A stretch of DNA of 64,000 nucleotides, from contig CBIHLM010000001.1 of the NCBI GenBank assembly GCA_966210515.1, forward strand, positions 124,001 to 188,000, in the 5' to 3' direction. The notes under the pieces were generated by a model. The model worked only from the letters and a program-made list of their open reading frames with translations. It made no database searches and had not been told where the DNA came from. Positions 54,311-63,171 of this stretch are shown piece by piece. Each line of letters opens with the position of its first letter. The first letter of the stretch is position 1. The stretch comes from Paradesertivirga sp966210515. GTDB taxonomy: Bacteria; Bacteroidota; Bacteroidia; Sphingobacteriales; Sphingobacteriaceae. The position numbers and the translations under genes are program-made.

Positions 54311-55389
54311 GTTCATTCATTATTCAGGAAGAAGACTTAAGAAGATTTACTGAATCTGTTTTTACAAAAATCGGTTGTCCGGAAGACGACGCAAGACTTG
54401 CGGCAGATGTGCTGATAGCTTCCGACTTACGCGGAATCGACTCGCATGGTGTGGCACGCTTAAGCGGATATATACGCCTGTGGGAGAAGGGAAGAATCAA
54501 TGCGACGCCCAACATCACTATCGTACACGAAACAGCCACAACGGCAACTGTCGACGGCGACAGTGGACTTGGATTAGTTGTTGCACCTTTTGCTATGAAC
54601 CTGGCCATTGAAAAAGCTGAAAAGTATGGATCAGGATGGGTAGCCGTAAGAAATTCAAATCATTTTGGCATAGCCGGATATCATGCTCTGGAAGCAGTAA
54701 GACGCGACATGATTGGCTTCGCGATGACCAATGCGAGTCCGCTGGTTGCTCCTACATTTACCACCGAGCGTTTACTCGGAACTAACCCGATGTGCTATGG
54801 ATTTCCCGCAGGGAAATACCCGCCGGTAATTATTGACATGGCAACCTCTGCGGCGGCGAACGGCAAATTAGAGATCGCGCAGCGCTCGGGGAAACCTGTT
54901 CCTGATGGCTGGGTTCAAAGTAGAAGCGGAGAAAACACTACCGACGCTCATGCATTAAAATCGGGCGGCTCCCTGCTTCCACTGGGCAGCGACAGAGATC
55001 ACGGAAGTCACAAAGGCTTCGGACTGGGTGCTACGGTAGATATTTTATCTGCGGTGCTATCCGGCGCCAATTATGGGCCATGGGTCCCTCCGTTCGTAAG
55101 CTTCCTCGATCCTCTCCCGAATCTTCCCGGCTTAGGGATCGGTCATTTTGTAGGTGCAATGCGTGTGGACGGCTTTCGTCCGGTTGATGACTTTAAAAAC
55201 CATATGGATAACTGGATCGAACGGTTTAAATCTGCAAAGCCAATAAATGAATCGCAGCCGGTTGTTATTCCCGGAGAGCCTGAACTGGCCGCAGAGATTG
55301 ACCGCAAAATAAATGGAATCCCCTTAGTAGATTCAGTTGTGAACGATTTAAATGAGATTGCCTCCGCTTTAGGGATAGCCGGAATTTAA
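54307..55389 (+). CDS. Ldh-family (malate/L-lactate/ureidoglycolate) dehydrogenase
   Basis: 360 residues of the type-2 malate/L-lactate dehydrogenase fold: IDSHGVARLSGY, RNSNHFGIAGYHA and GTNPMCYGFP. NAD(P)-dependent 2-hydroxyacid oxidation; the exact substrate is uncertain. Start overlaps the bshC stop (ATGA). Confidence 0.88.
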   Translation: MSSFIIQEEDLRRFTESVFTKIGCPEDDARLAADVLIASDLRGIDSHGVARLSGYIRLWEKGRINATPNITIVHETATTATVDGDSGLGLVVAPFAMNLAIEKAEKYGSGWVAVRNSNHFGIAGYHALEAVRRDMIGFAMTNASPLVAPTFTTERLLGTNPMCYGFPAGKYPPVIIDMATSAAANGKLEIAQRSGKPVPDGWVQSRSGENTTDAHALKSGGSLLPLGSDRDHGSHKGFGLGATVDILSAVLSGANYGPWVPPFVSFLDPLPNLPGLGIGHFVGAMRVDGFRPVDDFKNHMDNWIERFKSAKPINESQPVVIPGEPELAAEIDRKINGIPLVDSVVNDLNEIASALGIAGI

Positions 55390-55404
55390 AACGGTCAAAT
55401 TATT

Positions 55405-55437
55405 AGACCTATAAGGTTTTAGAAACCTTATAGGTCT
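55405..55437. repeat. long palindrome after Ldh-family gene
   Basis: AGACCTATAAGGTTT / AAACCTTATAGGTCT: 15-bp perfect arms with a TAG loop. It may be a terminator or a dispersed palindromic element. Confidence 0.7.
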
Positions 55438-55507
55438 TGATACCCTAACCCTCAATTTCCTAAAACTACTTTCCTTTTTCATAGGTTATAACACAAACCC
55501 ATTACCT

Positions 55508-57061
55508 ATGGAATCCATTGAGAACTTAAAAACAGGCGTTCCGCGGGATGCAAGTACAGAAAGCATCTGGCAGCAAAACATCGAGCGCATCCAAAGCGAC
55601 ACCGCTAACGAGGATATTGCCAGCACACGTTTCGATGTGCTGATTATCGGAGGCGGTATAACCGGATTAACCACGGCCATGCTTTTACAGGAAGCTGGCG
55701 AAACCTGCATTCTGGCAGAGGCGCATACTATTGGCTATGGTACCTCCGGCGGAACGACTGCTCATATCAACACATTTCTCGATAACCCATACAGCAATAT
55801 TGAAAATGATTTTGGTGAAGAAGGCGCGAAAATAGTGGCGAATGCCTGCATTGAAGCAGTGAAGACCGTGGCCGATTTGGTTGGGAGATACCAGATAGAA
55901 TGCGATTTTGCATATAAAAAGGGCTATCTTTATGCAGAAACCGATAAGGAGGCATCAGAGCTCGATGAAATATTAGAAGCATCAGAAAAAGCGGGAGTTG
56001 CTGTTCAGCCCGCAGATAATATCCCAGTGCCGGTTCCTTTTAAAAAAGCAATAGAATTTGATCAGCAGGCGCAAATACACCCTTTAAAATATATTTATTC
56101 GCTTGCTGAAGAGTTCATAAAAAAAGGCGGCCGGATTCTGCAGAACACCTTAATCCGGTCTACGGAGAAGGATGGAAATATTCACATCGCCAAAGCAGAC
56201 AATATTTCTATCAAAACAGGAAAGATTGTTTATGCTACTCATATACCTCCGGGGATAAATCTCCTGCATTTCAGATGCGCTCCATATAGAAGTTATTCTT
56301 TAGGCGTCAAATTATCCGAAGGTAATTACCCTTCAGACCTGGCTTACGACATGAAAGCCCCCTACCACTATTTTAGAACTCACGAAATAAACGGTCAGCC
56401 ATATCTCATCGTTGGTGGCGAGGATCATAAAACAGGCCACGGCAGTCCCGAAGAATCATTCAGTTCATTGGAAGATTATGTTCATCAGCACTATAAAGGA
56501 GCCCTGGTAGAGTTTAGCTGGTCGGCTCAATATTATATTCCCGCAGATGGATTGCCTTATATTGGCAAGCTGCCGGGCTTTGACGACGACGTTTATGTGG
56601 CTACCGGCTTTGGCGGAAACGGAATAACCCTGGGCAGCGTCGCAGGGAAAATATTGCGGGATGCGATTCTGGGACAGGAAAACCCCTATGCTCACCTATT
56701 TTCTCCAAGCCGGATGAAACCCGTTGCCGGCTTTACCGACTTTGTCAAAGAAAACGCTGATGTTGCCTATCATTTTATAGCCGATCGCTTTTCAGCAAAG
56801 GATATTCAGTCTTTAAATGAAATTCCTTTAGATGCCGGGGCTGTGGTTGAATATAACAATGAAAAGCTGGCGATATACAAAGATGCCACCGGTGAAATTC
56901 ATGCCTTAAACCCCGTTTGCACACACGCAAAATGTATAGTAAACTGGAACGGACCCGAAAAAAGCTGGGACTGCCCTTGTCATGGCGCCCGGTATGGCAT
57001 CAATGGAGAGGTTTTAACCGGACCGGCAAATAAGGGCTTACAGAAGGTTGTGATCAGCTAA
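55508..57061 (+). CDS. FAD-dependent oxidoreductase fused to Rieske domain
   Basis: 517 residues: N-terminal FAD domain (VLIIGGGITGLTTAMLLQEAG at about 48-68; YVATGFGGNGITLGS near 365-380) and a C-terminal Rieske domain with CTH and CPCH cluster ligands (about 473-495). This fusion is known in bacteria. Substrate unknown. No signal peptide, so cytosolic. Confidence 0.9.
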   Translation: MESIENLKTGVPRDASTESIWQQNIERIQSDTANEDIASTRFDVLIIGGGITGLTTAMLLQEAGETCILAEAHTIGYGTSGGTTAHINTFLDNPYSNIENDFGEEGAKIVANACIEAVKTVADLVGRYQIECDFAYKKGYLYAETDKEASELDEILEASEKAGVAVQPADNIPVPVPFKKAIEFDQQAQIHPLKYIYSLAEEFIKKGGRILQNTLIRSTEKDGNIHIAKADNISIKTGKIVYATHIPPGINLLHFRCAPYRSYSLGVKLSEGNYPSDLAYDMKAPYHYFRTHEINGQPYLIVGGEDHKTGHGSPEESFSSLEDYVHQHYKGALVEFSWSAQYYIPADGLPYIGKLPGFDDDVYVATGFGGNGITLGSVAGKILRDAILGQENPYAHLFSPSRMKPVAGFTDFVKENADVAYHFIADRFSAKDIQSLNEIPLDAGAVVEYNNEKLAIYKDATGEIHALNPVCTHAKCIVNWNGPEKSWDCPCHGARYGINGEVLTGPANKGLQKVVIS

Positions 57062-57077
57062 AACATCTGTAACAACA

Positions 57078-57108
57078 AAAGCCCGGAAGTTTAAAAGTTC
57101 CGGGCTTT
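57078..57108. terminator. bidirectional terminator between converging genes
   Basis: AAAGCCCGGAA / TTCCGGGCTTT, 11-bp perfect arms with a 9-nt loop and A/T flanks on both sides, between the Rieske gene and lepB. Confidence 0.85.
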
Positions 57109-57128
57109 GTCGTTATTGAATATCGCAA

Positions 57129-58562
57129 TTAATGTATCGCATCAAAAATTCGGTTCCAGCGTATCTTACCTAAGAAAGAACCGTTCGTATCAAAGCTCAT
57201 CCAGATAAATTTAGCTTTTCCTACAATATGATCCTCCGGTACAAAACCCCAGAACCTGGAATCTAAGGAATTGTGGCGGTTATCACCCATCATCCAGTAA
57301 TAATTCATTTTAAACGTGTAAGAATCTGCGGGCTTGCCATTGATAAAAGCCTGACCTCCCCTTTCTTCAAACTCATTATCCTCATACACTTTAATAACCC
57401 GTTTGTAGATCGGAATGGTTATGCTGTCAAGTTTCACCGTCATACCCTTTGCAGGGATGACAATCGGACCGTAATTATCTTCGTTCCATTTGAATGATTC
57501 TTTCCATGGGTACACTTGTGGGTTATTATAACCTTTTACCATAATTCGCGGAATTACAGACTTAATCATGGGCCACTTCTTAATGGTTTCTGATTCCTTT
57601 TTTGTCATATACAACACATAGGTGTTGGCCGCTTCAAGCTGATATTCAATATCCATATCCTGCAAAGTGCTTGGATTGATATCTGTTCCATCCGTAATTA
57701 CAAAATAAGATGACTGTCCGAATTCAGGCGTTTCTGAAGGCTTTCCATTTATATAAACCTGGGTATTTACCACACTCAGAGTATCACCTCCGATTCCTAC
57801 ACAGCGCTTTATGTAATTCTCACGCTTATCAACCGGCCGGTTAAAAGGTTCATCAGCATCCATTGGATAGTTGAACACTACAACATCTCCGCGTTTTATA
57901 CTTGTAAATCCGGGTAGTCTCCTGTACTTCAAGCCAAGACCTTCCCAGTAAGCTTTTGTACCTGTAATGGGCATCGTGTGATGCGCAAAAGGAAACGCAA
58001 TCGGAGTCATCGGAACACGCGGCCCATAATCCACTTTACTCACAAACAGAAAATCGCCAATAAGCAACGACTTTTCCATTGAACCTGTCGGGATGGTATA
58101 TGCTTCCAATAAAAAGCTTCTGATAAGCGTTGCAGCAACAACGGCGAAAAGAATAGCATCTGCCCACTCACGTGTGGCTGTTTTTTTATAAGGATGCTTT
58201 TCTTTAAATTCATGAGTGGCCGACTGGCCGAGATAATGGGTATTTTTATCAAATCCCCATACCGGAAATGCAAGAAAAGGAATTACGATACTTGACACAT
58301 GGTCGGCAAAACTAAACTTGCCGAAACTTTTAGCCATGTCGATCAATATACCAATACCAACTATAATATTAATCACCGGGATAAAGTACAGTACCATCCA
58401 CCACATCGGCCTGCCGGTTAATTTCAGCATTATATAGAAGCTGTAAATAGGAATAAGAGCTTCCCAGCCCTGCCTGCCAGCTTTTACAAACAACTTCCAT
58501 AAACCAATATGATAGCCAATAAGAAGCAGAGTAATAATTATATACAATCCAAGGTTTTCCAT
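57129..58562 (-). CDS. lepB: signal peptidase I with N-terminal membrane extension
   Basis: About 477 residues from the ATG at 58562 (an ATG at 58586 overlaps dapB). The first 110 residues form an extra DUF5684-like membrane region (GYHIGLWKLFVKAGRQGWEALIPIY). Then SPase I: catalytic Ser in PTGSMEKSLL, catalytic Lys in YIKRCVGIGGD and MGDNRHNSLDSR. It cleaves secreted signal peptides in the inner membrane. Follows dapB by about 8 bp. Confidence 0.93.
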   Translation of the reverse strand: MENLGLYIIITLLLIGYHIGLWKLFVKAGRQGWEALIPIYSFYIMLKLTGRPMWWMVLYFIPVINIIVGIGILIDMAKSFGKFSFADHVSSIVIPFLAFPVWGFDKNTHYLGQSATHEFKEKHPYKKTATREWADAILFAVVAATLIRSFLLEAYTIPTGSMEKSLLIGDFLFVSKVDYGPRVPMTPIAFPFAHHTMPITGTKAYWEGLGLKYRRLPGFTSIKRGDVVVFNYPMDADEPFNRPVDKRENYIKRCVGIGGDTLSVVNTQVYINGKPSETPEFGQSSYFVITDGTDINPSTLQDMDIEYQLEAANTYVLYMTKKESETIKKWPMIKSVIPRIMVKGYNNPQVYPWKESFKWNEDNYGPIVIPAKGMTVKLDSITIPIYKRVIKVYEDNEFEERGGQAFINGKPADSYTFKMNYYWMMGDNRHNSLDSRFWGFVPEDHIVGKAKFIWMSFDTNGSFLGKIRWNRIFDAIH

Positions 58563-58569
58563 TAAATCA

Positions 58570-59313
58570 TTAAATATTAAAATCAAACATATCTTTCACC
58601 GAATAAAAACCTTTTTTACCCTGTAACCACTCTGCCGCCAATACAGCACCCAAGGCAAATCCTGCCCTGCCGTGTGCTTTGTGTTTAAACTCGATATCAT
58701 CTACTTCCGAGCTGTACACCACAGTATGTGTTCCGGGTACATCTTCAATTCGATGAGACTCGATAAGGAGTTGCTCTGGCCTGGTAATTACTTCCGGACC
58801 ATCGCCAACAAGCTCATTAACCCATTCATTCTTCCGGTTTAAGCCATCTAAAATACCTTCAGCAATGGTAATAGCCGTCCCGCTTGGCGAATCAAGTTTT
58901 TGTGTATGGTGAATTTCTTCAACAAGTACATCGTATTGAGGGTAGCGGTTCATAATCTTCGCAAGAACTTCGTTTACAAAGAAGAAAACATTTACTCCCA
59001 CACTAAAATTAGACGCGTAAAGCAACGAGTTGTTACTTTCTTCGCATTGCGCCTTAATTTCCTCTATTTTATCATACCAGCCAGTGGTGCCAACAACCAA
59101 AGGCAAGCCAGCTTCAAAACAGCTTTCAATATTTGAAATAACAGAATGTGGAGTGCTGAAATCAATGGCTACATCTGCATTCTGTAAGTTTTCTGTTGTT
59201 TTCTGATCGAGACTGTTCTCATCAATCTTAAGAACTATTTCATGACCGCGGTCAAGAGCAAACTGCTCTATTATACGGCCCATTTTACCATAACCGAGAA
59301 GGGCTATTTTCAT
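58570..59313 (-). CDS. dapB: 4-hydroxy-tetrahydrodipicolinate reductase
   Basis: 247 residues: N-terminal GYGKMGRIIEQFA NAD(P)-binding motif, EIHHTQKLDSPSGTA catalytic region. Lysine and peptidoglycan precursor synthesis. Overlaps the DUF5683 gene by 4 nt; part of the parA-parB-DUF5683-dapB-lepB block. Confidence 0.96.
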   Translation of the reverse strand: MKIALLGYGKMGRIIEQFALDRGHEIVLKIDENSLDQKTTENLQNADVAIDFSTPHSVISNIESCFEAGLPLVVGTTGWYDKIEEIKAQCEESNNSLLYASNFSVGVNVFFFVNEVLAKIMNRYPQYDVLVEEIHHTQKLDSPSGTAITIAEGILDGLNRKNEWVNELVGDGPEVITRPEQLLIESHRIEDVPGTHTVVYSSEVDDIEFKHKAHGRAGFALGAVLAAEWLQGKKGFYSVKDMFDFNI

Positions 59314-59993
59314 AATTTTAATTGAATTTTTATTGCCGGAACCGGCGGAATGTATGCGTGTGAAACCGATGGAATTAGGGATGGTTGTATTTTAAAACCT
59401 AATTCGTCGCTGATATCAAAGCGAAAGAATTTTGCATCAATGTAGGCATCGATGATATTTATGGCGTATAACCCCACTGCCGCCAACACACTTAAATCCC
59501 GGTTACGCCGGTAATAATCTTTATATTGAATAAGTCCCTGCTGGTCAAGTATCCTGACAAGGTCCGGATCCCGTGTTTGCCCCTCAAACTCATCTCTGAA
59601 CCGCAACTCATTCAGGAACTTCCTGTAATACCGTTGGTTGAAATCTACCGCCAATCCCAGGCCAATAAAGCCCCCGTATATGATCGGTACCTTCCACCAG
59701 CGACCGTTGGTTACCTGTCCCCAGCCTGGTAAAATTGCCGAGCGTCTGATAGCTACTTTGGGCAATCTTTCCAACGCCAGTCTTGCTGAGTCTTTTACAA
59801 CCTCAGGTTTTACTGGTGTGGCAGTCTTTAAATTATTTACTGTATCTGCTGGAGCATTAAAGATCGGATTTCTTTTCGCATCGGGATTACGCAGTGTAGA
59901 GTCAACAACGACAACGGTAGAATCTGTCTGCGAAAAGCCGTGCAGCGTAAAACAGCAAATTATCACAAACAGAAACACTCCTAAACGATACAT
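59310..59993 (-). CDS. DUF5683 membrane protein
   Basis: 227 residues with a signal peptide (about 1-21), the DUF5683 core RSAILPGWGQVTNGRWWKVPI and a membrane helix near the middle. Its ATG overlaps the parB stop (TAATG), so it is translationally coupled. Function unknown. Confidence 0.85.
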   Translation of the reverse strand: MYRLGVFLFVIICCFTLHGFSQTDSTVVVVDSTLRNPDAKRNPIFNAPADTVNNLKTATPVKPEVVKDSARLALERLPKVAIRRSAILPGWGQVTNGRWWKVPIIYGGFIGLGLAVDFNQRYYRKFLNELRFRDEFEGQTRDPDLVRILDQQGLIQYKDYYRRNRDLSVLAAVGLYAINIIDAYIDAKFFRFDISDELGFKIQPSLIPSVSHAYIPPVPAIKIQLKL

Positions 59994-60907
59994 TACCAGT
60001 CTAATAGTTCAAGTATTCGGCTTAAATCATCTTCGGAAACAAACGGAATTTCTATCGCTCCTTTTCCATTTCCCTGTACTTTCAAGGACACTTTCGTAGC
60101 GAACTTAGAGGTCAGATCGTCCTGAATTTTCCTATACTCAAAAGAAACTGCTTGCGGTTTAGTTTCACTTTTTTTGATTCCTGATTTTTGGATGTCGCGT
60201 ACGAGCTCTTCAGCTTTACGAACCGACAAGCCTTTGGTCAGAATCTCTTTATGAACGTACAATTGCTTATCAATCTCTTCAAGCCCAAGAATAGCCTTTG
60301 CATGTCCCATGGAAATCTGGCTATCACGAATGGAAGCCTGAATAGCAGGTGGCAACCTTAATAAGCGCAGATAATTGGTAACTGTAGAACGGTTTTTACT
60401 CACCCGTTCTCCCAATTCTTCCTGCTTCAAATTACACTCGTCCAGCATACGCTGAAAGCTCAATGCAACCTCTATAGAATTAAGATTCTCGCGCTGTATA
60501 TTTTCGATTAAAGCCATTTCCAGCATCTGCTGGTCATTAGCTGTACGAACATATGCAGGGATTTCCGTCAATCCGGCAAGTTTTGAAGCTCTTAACCGAC
60601 GCTCTCCCGATATTAACTGGTAAGAATTACTACCTGCCTTTCTTACGGTAATAGGCTGTATTAGGCCTTGTAGTTTGATCGAATCTGATAATTCCTGTAA
60701 AGCCTCCTTATCAAATTCTGTACGGGGCTGATAAGGGTTAACTTCAACTTCGCTTATTTTAACATGAGATATAAGTCCGGAAGGCGATGTCTGGTATTCT
60801 CCGGAATTTACATTGCTACCAAGAGATTTCGTCTGCTGTACCGATTCTGAATCATCTAATAGCGCACTTAATCCTCTTCCTAATCCTGTTCTCTTTTGAT
60901 ACGTCAT
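59993..60907 (-). CDS. parB: chromosome partition protein ParB
   Basis: 304 residues with N-terminal GLGRGLSALLDD, the ParB CTPase region NPYQPRTEFD and GERRLRASKLAGL, and the HTH with RVSKNRSTVTNYLRLLRLP. It loads at parS sites. No parS was found in the window. It overlaps parA by 4 nt. Confidence 0.96.
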   Translation of the reverse strand: MTYQKRTGLGRGLSALLDDSESVQQTKSLGSNVNSGEYQTSPSGLISHVKISEVEVNPYQPRTEFDKEALQELSDSIKLQGLIQPITVRKAGSNSYQLISGERRLRASKLAGLTEIPAYVRTANDQQMLEMALIENIQRENLNSIEVALSFQRMLDECNLKQEELGERVSKNRSTVTNYLRLLRLPPAIQASIRDSQISMGHAKAILGLEEIDKQLYVHKEILTKGLSVRKAEELVRDIQKSGIKKSETKPQAVSFEYRKIQDDLTSKFATKVSLKVQGNGKGAIEIPFVSEDDLSRILELLDW

Positions 60908-61710
60908 GAAATAACCGTTGCTTGTTTTGTTTCTTCCTCGCTAACCATGCCATTTTTTCGAATAATTTCGCGGGCCAGGTTCAGGTAATTGATAGACCCT
61001 TTACAGTTGGCATCGTGCATAATTACAGATACACCGTAGCTCGGCGCTTCACTTAAACGGGTGTTACGTTGGATAATTGTTTCGAATACCAGTTCCTGGA
61101 AATGAGTTTTAACCTCTTCAACCACCTGATTCGAAAGCCTTAAACGAACATCGTACATAGTAAGCAAAATACCTTCGATTTCCAGATCGGGGTTTAGGCG
61201 GCTCTGAACAATTTTGATAGTATTCAATAATTTCCCTAAACCCTCCAGTGCGAAATACTCGCATTGTACCGGTATAATTACCGAATTAGCAGCAGTAAGC
61301 GCATTTATCGTAATTAAACCCAGTGACGGAGAACAGTCGATTATGATAAAATCGTAATCATCTTTTACCTTGTCCAGCACCAGCTTCATTTTATATTCGC
61401 GCTCTGCAAGGTTTATCATTTCGATTTCCGCTCCTACCAAATCGATATGAGCCGGAAGCAGATCAAGGTTAGGCGTTTCAGTTTTCTGTATAGCATCACG
61501 AGGCTCCACATCGTTAATGATGCATTCGTAAATACTTGCCTTAATAGTACGCGGATCAAAGCCAATTCCCGATGTTGAATTTGCCTGAGGGTCTGCATCC
61601 ACAAGCAAAGTGCGATATTCTAAAACAGCTAAACTTGCTGCCAGATTAATTGATGAAGTGGTTTTTCCAACTCCCCCTTTTTGATTAGCTAACGCAATAA
61701 TCTTACTCAT
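60904..61710 (-). CDS. parA: chromosome partition ATPase ParA
   Basis: 268 residues: deviant Walker A ANQKGGVGKTTSS, DADPQANST and IIDCSPSLG. Soj/ParA-type ATPase acting with ParB. First gene of the five-gene block. Confidence 0.96.
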   Translation of the reverse strand: MSKIIALANQKGGVGKTTSSINLAASLAVLEYRTLLVDADPQANSTSGIGFDPRTIKASIYECIINDVEPRDAIQKTETPNLDLLPAHIDLVGAEIEMINLAEREYKMKLVLDKVKDDYDFIIIDCSPSLGLITINALTAANSVIIPVQCEYFALEGLGKLLNTIKIVQSRLNPDLEIEGILLTMYDVRLRLSNQVVEEVKTHFQELVFETIIQRNTRLSEAPSYGVSVIMHDANCKGSINYLNLAREIIRKNGMVSEEETKQATVIS

Positions 61711-61875
61711 TCTTTATCCTGGTTTCAAGGGTAATTTGTGCTTACAGAAAGATTAATAGTTAATTAAAATACTATTTTTGCCATTCTTTAAGCTTTTTAA
61801 CAATCGCCTAAGATACAAACTTTAAACAATTTAATCAGAGCAGCACCTTTTGGTTTTGCACATATTATCCACAAC

Positions 61876-62400
61876 ATGACAACCATTATTGCCAGTACAA
61901 ACAGACCCGAAAGTTATACATTGAGAGTAGCAGAACACTATCAAGGCATGCTTTGGGATTTGGGTATTGATGCAAAAATCTTATCTCTGGGCAATCTTCC
62001 CGAGAAAATCATACACCCTGCAATGTATGAAAACCAGAAAATTGAAAGCTGGCAGCCAATTCAGAATTTAATTTCGGCAACCGAGAAGTTCATTTTTGTG
62101 ATTCCTGAGTACAACGGAAGTTTTCCGGGAATTTTAAAGGTTTTTATTGATGCCTGCGAATTCCCATCAAGCTTCAGTGGCAAAAAGACAGCACTGGTTG
62201 GTATCTCAACCGGGAAATATGGAAACGTTAGAGGAGTGGACCACATGACGGGTATTTGCCATTACATGAACCTGGATGTTATGTCGTTAAAATTACACAT
62301 TCCACACATTCATAAAGAGTTTGACGAGATCAATAAGCTATTTAAAGAGGATACCTTAAAATTCACAAAACAACAAATTGAGCGGTTTGTGAAGTTTTAA
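61876..62400 (+). CDS. NAD(P)H-dependent FMN reductase-like protein
   Basis: 174 residues: flavodoxin-like fold (IIASTNRPESYT, IFVIPEYNGSFPGILKVFIDA). NADPH-dependent FMN reductase family. Divergent from parA; role unknown. Confidence 0.85.
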   Translation: MTTIIASTNRPESYTLRVAEHYQGMLWDLGIDAKILSLGNLPEKIIHPAMYENQKIESWQPIQNLISATEKFIFVIPEYNGSFPGILKVFIDACEFPSSFSGKKTALVGISTGKYGNVRGVDHMTGICHYMNLDVMSLKLHIPHIHKEFDEINKLFKEDTLKFTKQQIERFVKF

Positions 62401-62427
62401 AAATAAACTGTACACAGCAAATTTCTC

Positions 62428-63171
62428 CTACAACTGCAGCAGTGCCTTCAATTTTACATGCCCCGTTTTACTCACCGGCAGGCTTTCGCCTGATTTAATT
62501 ACCAGCCGGTAAGAATCTTTTTCATAAGGCACAAGCTTAGTTATTTCTGAAACCTTCGCGATAAAAGAACGATGCACCCGCACAAACTGCTTATCATCTA
62601 GACTGCTTTCAAAAAAATGCATTGTCTTATTTTTCAGAAATACGCCTTCTGAAGTATGAATTTTCACGTAATCATCGTACGCTTCAAGATAGATGACATC
62701 GGCGGTGGGTATAATCTTTATTGAGCTTCCCGATTTTACCACGATGCGCTCACTATGGATTGGTGAAACCGGCGCAGTTTCGAGCAGAGCCTGTACCTGC
62801 TGTCTGGCTTCCGACAGGTTCTTTCTTTCCATCCACTTTTCAATAGCTTTTTTAAAACGATCTTTGGAAAAAGGCTTCAGCAGGTAATCAATCGCATGGG
62901 TTTCGAAAGCTTTAATAGCATACTCATCGAATGCTGAAGTAAAAATTACACCGGGACGCTGCTCGATAAGTTCAAGCATCTCGAATCCGGTGATTTTCGG
63001 CATCTGGATATCCAAAAAAATCAAATCGGGTTGATGTAGAGCAATTGCTTTAACGCCTTCAAATCCGTCACCACACTCGGCTACAACCTGAACATCAGGA
63101 TACTCTTCCAAGTACTCTTTGACCACTTCTCTGGCTAAGGGTTCGTCATCTATAAGGATAGCCTTTGTCAT
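62428..63171 (-). CDS. LytTR-family response regulator
   Basis: 247 residues: receiver domain with DDEPLAREV, phospho-Asp in LIFLDIQMP and Lys in LLKPFS; then a C-terminal LytTR DNA-binding domain (YLEAYDDYVKIHT ... RVHRSFIAKV). Start overlaps the kinase stop by 4 nt. Probably regulated by the kinase upstream. Confidence 0.93.
   Translation of the reverse strand: MTKAILIDDEPLAREVVKEYLEEYPDVQVVAECGDGFEGVKAIALHQPDLIFLDIQMPKITGFEMLELIEQRPGVIFTSAFDEYAIKAFETHAIDYLLKPFSKDRFKKAIEKWMERKNLSEARQQVQALLETAPVSPIHSERIVVKSGSSIKIIPTADVIYLEAYDDYVKIHTSEGVFLKNKTMHFFESSLDDKQFVRVHRSFIAKVSEITKLVPYEKDSYRLVIKSGESLPVSKTGHVKLKALLQL

Noticed and set aside
59993..61710. parS site near parA/parB
   Set aside because: No parS-like 16-bp palindrome was seen near the genes by eye; a genome scan is needed.
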